A DNA stretch of 10,570 bases from Archangium sp. (lineage in GTDB: Bacteria > Myxococcota > Myxococcia > Myxococcales > Myxococcaceae): contig JAEUJR010000942.1 in NCBI GenBank assembly GCA_016793585.1, forward strand, positions 1 through 10,570, read 5' to 3'. A program made the position numbers and the translations under genes. Positions 6,125 to 10,570 of this stretch are shown here, in pieces (positions within the stretch are counted from its first letter, which is position 1; each line of letters starts with the position of its first letter). The notes beneath the pieces were generated by a model that saw only the letters and a program-made list of their open reading frames with translations, searched no databases and had not been told where the DNA came from.

Positions 6125-6820
6125 TCAGTTCGTACCGGCGTCGGCCGACAGCTGGCCCGCGCGTTTGAGCAGCGCCCGGCCCTTCGGCTCGTCGATCTCC
6201 ACACCCCGGCCCTGAAGGGTGTGAATGCCCAGCGTCGCGCACGCGCCGGCGAGGCCCAGGTCGCACGCACGCTGCAAGGCTCGAGCGCCCCCGAGCGGGT
6301 CGGCCGCGCTCCACGCTGCGTCGAAGAGCGCCACGCCCAGGCGGTTGCACGACTCGGCCACGCCGGCGTCACACGAGCTCGCGAAGAGCTCGACCGCGCG
6401 CAACCCGAAGCCGCCGTCGAGCCCGAGGCGATGGGCGTAGTCACACGCCTCGCCGTCGTTCGCCGCACACCGCGCTGGCAGGCCATCGGTCGCGCGACGC
6501 AGCGCCGTAGCTGGCGACAGGCCCGCGTCGGCCGAGGTCGCGAGCCCGAGGCGCGCGCACGAAGGAAGATGACCGACTTCGCACCCCTTCGCTTCGAACG
6601 CCCACCCGGCCTGGAGATCGCGAGCCGTGCCCATGCCTGCGAAGGCGCGAACGGCAGCGCTCGCGCACGACTCGCCGCGGCCCTGGTCGCACTCGGCGGC
6701 GCACGCGGCGAAGGTGCTGCACCTCGAGCGCGCCTCGACGGCGACTCCTGCATCGACGGCCGGCGCGGGCTTCTTGCAACCAGTCACCACCACCACGACC
6801 GCCACGACGAAGACTCGCAT
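6125..6820 (-). CDS. Sel1-like (Hcp-type) cysteine-rich repeat lipoprotein
   Basis: The 231-residue protein begins MRVFVVAVVVVVTGC, a lipoprotein signal with lipidation at Cys15 and Lys at +2, which may affect membrane sorting in myxobacteria. The mature part is a helical repeat array with five C-x7-C pairs: 44/52, 80/88, 118/126, 150/158 and 186/194, a period of 32-38 residues. Each has the helix style of Hcp-type Sel1 repeats (CDAGVAESC, CDLGLAGAC), in which each pair forms a disulfide. The last unit is the most canonical (GIHTLQGRGVEIDEPKGRALL). An extra Cys34/Cys40 pair precedes the array. Sel1 solenoids bind proteins, and some Hcp proteins bind penicillin-like ligands; no active site is evident. 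The frame runs upstream through the neighbour, but the ATG at 6820 with its signal peptide is the clear start. It lies 25 bases after the neighbouring lipoprotein gene, probably in one transcript. Confidence 0.88.
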   Translation of the reverse strand: MRVFVVAVVVVVTGCKKPAPAVDAGVAVEARSRCSTFAACAAECDQGRGESCASAAVRAFAGMGTARDLQAGWAFEAKGCEVGHLPSCARLGLATSADAGLSPATALRRATDGLPARCAANDGEACDYAHRLGLDGGFGLRAVELFASSCDAGVAESCNRLGVALFDAAWSAADPLGGARALQRACDLGLAGACATLGIHTLQGRGVEIDEPKGRALLKRAGQLSADAGTN

Positions 6821-6845
6821 CGGGGTGCATGGTACCTGCGATGGC

Positions 6846-8006
6846 TCACTCCACCAGTCCGACGATGACCTCGGCCGAGGTGAAGACGTCGCGGTAGCCA
6901 GGCGCGTCGGGCCGCGCGCCGGGAACGAAGGGAAACGCCGGGTCTTCGTTGAGCCAGCGCGCGTCACCCAGCACGAAGTCGAGCTCGACGTTTCCCGAGA
7001 CGTCGACGGCGGGGGTGACACGCTCGCAGACCTGATCGAAGAAGAGCCGGCCCCCGACGAGCCGTGGCGCCGAGAGCGTGCCGAGGTTCGACGGCGCGAG
7101 TTCGTAGAGCGTGAGAGGTGCTCCGCCCTGCTTCGGGAACGCACGCACCCGGCGCGCCTCGACGACCAACGCGTGGCCCTCGACGAGGAACAGGCCGACC
7201 GGCGAGTCGAGATCGCCGCGCAGCTCGCTGCGAGCGCCATCGGGCGCGCGGAGCAGCTTCGAGCCCTCGGTGGCGTACAGCACGCCGTCGGCGTCGAAGG
7301 CGACGAGGCCCGGGCCCGAGGTGACGAGCGAAGGTGTGGCGCTGGTCGTCACGCCGGCGTCGGTCGTCCACGCGCGGGTGGCGCCCGAGCGAACGAGGCT
7401 GGCGCGCGGCGAGGGGCGAAGCACGTTGCTCGCGACGATGGCTGACGAGGTGCCGTCGAGACGGCCTTCACGCAAGACGCAGACACCTTCGCAGACCACC
7501 GCGTCCCAGCTCGAGCCGGTGACCGTCATCGAGGGAACCGTCGCGTACGCCGAGGCCGAGAGCAGCGGCACACCGGGCGCGCCACCGTCGACGTCGAAAG
7601 CCGAGACCTCGACGGGAGCTGCAGACGTCACGCTCGCGACCTCGACGACCACGCGCGTGCCGTCGAGCCCGTGCAGGTTGCGAATGACGAGGTCGCCACG
7701 CGTGGGCACGCTGGTGACGAGGGTGACGCCGCCATCGGGCCACTGCGCGACGACGCACTGCTCGGGCGGCGGGCCGGAGCCTCCGAAACAGCCGGGCGGG
7801 TACACCGGCTGAAACCGCTTTCGGCAGTTCGTCTCTGAGAGCGGCCCAACCGCAGACGCGGCTTTGAAGGTCAGCGCCCCCGCGTCGACTCCAGCGTCGA
7901 TGAACTGCGCGCCGAGCACCGTCGGGCGCGGAGCACACGCCACCAGCAGGAAGAGGAGGACGACGCGCACGTGCCCAGCGTGCCCGAACTGGGACGAGAG
8001 CTTCAC
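6846..8006 (-). CDS. Lipoprotein with propeller-like repeats
   Basis: The 386-residue product has the lipobox LLVAC (Cys24 from this start). A cysteine-bearing N-terminal part (NCRKRF, PGCFGG, EQCVVAQW) is followed by repeated beta segments of the kind seen in exported beta-propellers: LVAFDADGVLYATEGSKLLR, VGLFLVEGHALVVEARRVRA, FPKQGGAPLTLYEL, APRLVGGRLFFDQVC. Such proteins are common in myxobacteria and have no general function. Two starts are possible. The GTG at 8006 overlaps the kinase stop by GTGA and is chosen because the upstream genes use the same coupling. The GTG at 7970 would give an 11-residue signal (VRVVLLFLLVA before the Cys), as short as those of its neighbours. Coupling to the kinase suggests a shared role, such as ligand sensing, which is inference. 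Confidence 0.75.
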   Translation of the reverse strand: MKLSSQFGHAGHVRVVLLFLLVACAPRPTVLGAQFIDAGVDAGALTFKAASAVGPLSETNCRKRFQPVYPPGCFGGSGPPPEQCVVAQWPDGGVTLVTSVPTRGDLVIRNLHGLDGTRVVVEVASVTSAAPVEVSAFDVDGGAPGVPLLSASAYATVPSMTVTGSSWDAVVCEGVCVLREGRLDGTSSAIVASNVLRPSPRASLVRSGATRAWTTDAGVTTSATPSLVTSGPGLVAFDADGVLYATEGSKLLRAPDGARSELRGDLDSPVGLFLVEGHALVVEARRVRAFPKQGGAPLTLYELAPSNLGTLSAPRLVGGRLFFDQVCERVTPAVDVSGNVELDFVLGDARWLNEDPAFPFVPGARPDAPGYRDVFTSAEVIVGLVE

Positions 8007-9787
8007 GAAATGTGACGAAGGGGTAGCACGAGGCGAAAGGTGGTGCCTTCGCTCGAAGAATCAGCCACCTGCACGGTGCCGCCGTGGCCTTCGACGACGC
8101 GACGCACGACCGCGAGCCCAAGCCCGCTGCCGCCCCCACCCCGCCCTCGCGCGTCGCGGAGCCGGTGAAAGGCCTCGAAGACCGACTCCCACTGCGCGCG
8201 CTCGATGCCGATGCCGTTGTCCTTCACGGCGATGACCACCGAGCCGTTCTCTTCCTTCGCGTCGACGAGGAACGTCACCGGCGTGCGCTCGTTGTACTTG
8301 CGCGCGTTGCGCAGCAGGTTGAGGAACACCACCTTCATCCACGTCGGGTCGGCGTCGAGCGTGAGCCCGCTCGTTCCCTGTACGGTGAGCAGCACCCCGG
8401 GAGCATCGGCTTCGAGCCAGGCACGCACCTCATCGAGCGCCCACGGCTGACGATGGAGCACGTCACGCCCGCGCTCGAGCCGGTTGAACGACAGAATGTT
8501 CTCGACGAGCGCAGCCAGCCCATCGACCTCGGCCACGATTCGCTGCGGCCAGTCCTTCGCTTCGACGACCCCAGCCGTCTTGCGCTCGAGCGTCTCGGCC
8601 ATCACCCGGAGCGAGGCGAGCGGGGTTCTCAACTCGTGGCTCACGGTGGCGACGAGCTCGTTGCGGGTGTCGAGCAGCGCCTGTTCACGACGCTGCACCG
8701 TGAACGCGAGCATCACGAGCCCGACTCCCAGCAGGAAGGCGATGGCGAGGAGCACGAGCTTGAGCTGGAGCGCGCTGCGTCGCTGCCGTGCCGCCTCGAG
8801 CCAACGCGGCGACTCGACCTGGACGAGCAGTGCGTCGACGAGCCCTTCCGATGACGAGAGCTCGAGCGTGTCGGTCTGGCCGATGAGGCCGCGCTCGCGC
8901 ATCGAGGTCTGCTGCGCCTCGAGCAACGCGGGAATCGCGACCGCGACGCCACGAACCTCGGGCCCACCGCGCAGCACGAAGCCGGCGTGTACCGAGAGCC
9001 CCGCCGGAACGTCAAAGAGGCGCCCCGGTGGTGGGCTGGCGACCGCAGCGCACCGGGCCATGAAGTCGTTCACCTGCACCAGCGCGCGCTGGCTCTGCCG
9101 CTCGACGATGGCGCATACGCGCGTGAGTTCGTCGGCCGAGAGCCGTTCGCTCAGCTCGAGCACGTGACGTTGCAGCCCGGCCTCCTGCGGGGTGAAGCCG
9201 TCGCGCAGCACGCGCTCCATCAACTCCGGCGCGGGCTTCGAGCGGGTCTGCAGCAGCTCGACCATCGCGAGCACGGTGGAGAGATCGTCGACGGGCCCGA
9301 GACGGAACTGGCGGCGGTGAGTCAGCAGCCCGCGCACGTTCGATTCGATCTCGGGTTTGTTCGAAGTCACCAGCGCGCGGGAGAGCCGCGTCACGAAGCG
9401 GCGCCGTTCGGCAGGGGGCGAATCGTCAGGGTCGTCCACCGTGGTCGCGAGGAGCGCGTTCATCGCCGCGACGACACCATCGGTCGTGCCTCGTGCACGG
9501 CGCGGCAACAACGGCACGCCGTCACTCACGAGCACCAGCCGAGCGTCGTCGAGCAACGGCTCCGCGAGCGCCGAGTCCATCAAGGCGACCCCGAGCCGCC
9601 ACTCGTCTTCCAGGGCTCGACGCAGCGTGGCCGACGCGTACGCCTCGAGCGCGGCGCGTTGGCCTTCGGTCTCCGAACGTCGCGCCTCGTCCTCCCGAAG
9701 GAACACGCCCACCAACCCTGCGAGGAAGAGCGAGAGCACGACGAGCCCCACCACGAAGGGCGTGCTGGTGGAGCGGCGTCGCGTCAC
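8003..9787 (-). CDS. Membrane sensor histidine kinase (no HAMP domain)
   Basis: The 594-residue protein has TM1 at about 11-30, a roughly 310-residue extracytoplasmic helical region with no domain I recognise, and TM2 at about 341-363. A short coiled-coil-like linker follows, then the HisKA box TVSHELRTPLASLRVMAE with phosphoacceptor His384. The HATPase_c domain has an N box (FLNLLRNARKYNE, Asn494), G1 (KDNGIGI, 522-528), an F box (FEAFHRL), a G2 glycine-rich lid (RGGGGSGLGLAVV) and the GTTFRLVLPL end. All catalytic elements are intact, so it should autophosphorylate. TM2 runs almost directly into the H box; no HAMP, PAS or receiver domain is visible. The GTG start at 9787 overlaps the VWA gene stop by GTGA, and the stop overlaps the lipoprotein start the same way. 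No response regulator gene lies in the window, so the partner is unknown. Confidence 0.95.
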   Translation of the reverse strand: MTRRRSTSTPFVVGLVVLSLFLAGLVGVFLREDEARRSETEGQRAALEAYASATLRRALEDEWRLGVALMDSALAEPLLDDARLVLVSDGVPLLPRRARGTTDGVVAAMNALLATTVDDPDDSPPAERRRFVTRLSRALVTSNKPEIESNVRGLLTHRRQFRLGPVDDLSTVLAMVELLQTRSKPAPELMERVLRDGFTPQEAGLQRHVLELSERLSADELTRVCAIVERQSQRALVQVNDFMARCAAVASPPPGRLFDVPAGLSVHAGFVLRGGPEVRGVAVAIPALLEAQQTSMRERGLIGQTDTLELSSSEGLVDALLVQVESPRWLEAARQRRSALQLKLVLLAIAFLLGVGLVMLAFTVQRREQALLDTRNELVATVSHELRTPLASLRVMAETLERKTAGVVEAKDWPQRIVAEVDGLAALVENILSFNRLERGRDVLHRQPWALDEVRAWLEADAPGVLLTVQGTSGLTLDADPTWMKVVFLNLLRNARKYNERTPVTFLVDAKEENGSVVIAVKDNGIGIERAQWESVFEAFHRLRDARGRGGGGSGLGLAVVRRVVEGHGGTVQVADSSSEGTTFRLVLPLRHIS

Positions 9788-10570
9788 TCGATGACCGGCA
9801 GGCGATCGAAGTCCATGGTCGCGACCGGCGCCTTCGTCTCGAAGCGATCGGGCCGGCGATCGAGCGTCTGCGCCGCGCGAATGAGCCGCGCCAACTCGAC
9901 GACGTCGGGCCGCTGCGCGAGCGAGGGCGGAAGCTCGGCGACCTGCGCGAGCAGCGCCTCCCAGGTGAGCGTGCGCGCCCAGTAGCTGCCACGGAGCTTC
10001 TCCGCGAACCCCGACACCACGAGCGACAGCCGCGCCGGCGGCGTGGCCGACTTGCGATCGGCGCGAATCACCGAGGTCGGCAGCGCACGTTCCACCAACT
10101 GCGACGCTCCGCCCACGGGCTGCTTGTACCGCGCGCGGAAGATGGCGAACGACTGCGCGTCGCTCTGGGCCTTCAGCTTCACCTCGTAGATGGCGGTGAC
10201 GGAGTGGCCTGCGCCGAGCTCACCCGCGTCGACCTTGTCGTTGGCGAAGTCGCGCTTGTCGAGCAGCCGGTTCTCGAAGCCGAGCAGGCGGTAGCGCTCG
10301 ACGATGGTGGGGTTGAACTCGAGCTGCAGCTTCACGTCCTTCGCGACGACCTGCAGCGTGCCGGTGAGGTTCTCGACGAAGACACGCTTCGCCTCGTCGA
10401 GCTTGTCGACGTACGCGTAGTGGCCGTCACCCATGTCGGCGAGGCGCTCCATGAGCACGTCGTTGTAGTTGCCGAGCCCGAAGCCGATGGCCGACAGCGT
10501 GACGCCTTCAGACGCGCGGCCCTTCACCGTCTGCCAGATGTCGCCTGCGTTGGTGACGCCGTTGTTCGCG
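9784..10570 (-). CDS. YfbK-like von Willebrand factor A domain protein (5' partial)
   Basis: The frame stays open through the right window edge, so the N-terminal part, including any signal sequence and the MIDAS motif, is missing. The visible 260 or so residues start in the last part of the VWA domain: GVTNAGDIW, then GVTLSAIGFGLGNYND and GDGHYAYVD. The YfbK-type C-terminal region (DUF3520) follows, with AKDVKLQLEFNP, YRLLGFENRLL, DFANDKVDAGELGAGHSVTA and IYEVKL. The last hundred residues are the helical tail of that family. YfbK-like proteins are exported or lipid-anchored, of unsettled function, and probably bind proteins through the metal site. The stop overlaps the GTG of the kinase gene by GTGA. 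The GTG at 10527 is internal, not the start. The family call is firm. Confidence 0.92.
   Translation of the reverse strand, partial: ANNGVTNAGDIWQTVKGRASEGVTLSAIGFGLGNYNDVLMERLADMGDGHYAYVDKLDEAKRVFVENLTGTLQVVAKDVKLQLEFNPTIVERYRLLGFENRLLDKRDFANDKVDAGELGAGHSVTAIYEVKLKAQSDAQSFAIFRARYKQPVGGASQLVERALPTSVIRADRKSATPPARLSLVVSGFAEKLRGSYWARTLTWEALLAQVAELPPSLAQRPDVVELARLIRAAQTLDRRPDRFETKAPVATMDFDRLPVIE

Noticed and set aside
5975..6868. 297-codon plus-strand frame opposite the Sel1-like lipoprotein
   Set aside because: Its composition is Arg/Ala-rich with no domain. The minus strand has a lipobox and regular cysteine repeats over the same bases.
6821..7240. N-terminal extension of the Sel1-like protein to 7240
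   Set aside because: The extension lies in a shadow frame of the neighbouring lipoprotein gene. The lipoprotein signal starting at the ATG at 6820 would be buried mid-protein.
6627..7445. Plus-strand frames in the region of the two minus-strand lipoproteins
   Set aside because: They carry no recognisable domain or signal and overlap clear minus-strand coding sequence.

Overview
The window is very GC-rich, with G or C at nearly every third codon position, and it is almost fully coding. Its style suggests a Myxococcota chromosome, or a similar delta-proteobacterial one. It has many short-signal lipoproteins, DAG/VDGG-rich linkers, a large four-cysteine-repeat lipoprotein, a barrel/ECF-sigma/FecR-TPR cluster, and 4-base ATGA or GTGA overlaps between genes. 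This assignment rests on style only; there is no rRNA or other marker gene.

Left half, plus strand (2-4602). The window opens inside a gene whose Pro/Thr/Asp-rich region carries 17-residue and 5-residue tandem repeats, followed by a beta-rich, probable outer-membrane C-terminal domain. It overlaps by ATGA an ECF-type sigma factor, which in turn overlaps by ATGA a single-pass membrane protein with a FecR-like domain and TPR-like helices, the likely sigma regulator. A 699-residue lipoprotein follows 55 bases later, with a beta-sandwich domain, about 18 four-cysteine modules and three copies of a 28-residue motif. Together these look like an envelope-to-transcription signalling cluster. The working link between the genes is inferred from gene order and overlaps.

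Middle (4603-4670). Two convergent operons meet here, and a strong GC-rich hairpin probably ends one or both.

Right half, minus strand (10570-4671, read leftwards). First comes a YfbK-like von Willebrand A protein, cut by the window edge. It overlaps by GTGA a two-TM histidine kinase without a HAMP domain, which overlaps by GTGA a lipoprotein with propeller-like segments. A Sel1/Hcp-like disulfide-rich lipoprotein follows after 25 bases. After a 115-base gap comes a three-gene envelope operon: an NrfJ-like exported protein, a DUF2141 lipoprotein and an ABM-fold-like lipoprotein.

At least five of the ten genes encode lipoproteins, and nearly all the products are envelope or signalling proteins. 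I see no mobile element, CRISPR array, RNA gene or known defence system. The most unusual parts are the two-tier cysteine repeat lipoprotein beside the sigma/FecR pair, and the coupled VWA-kinase-lipoprotein set.
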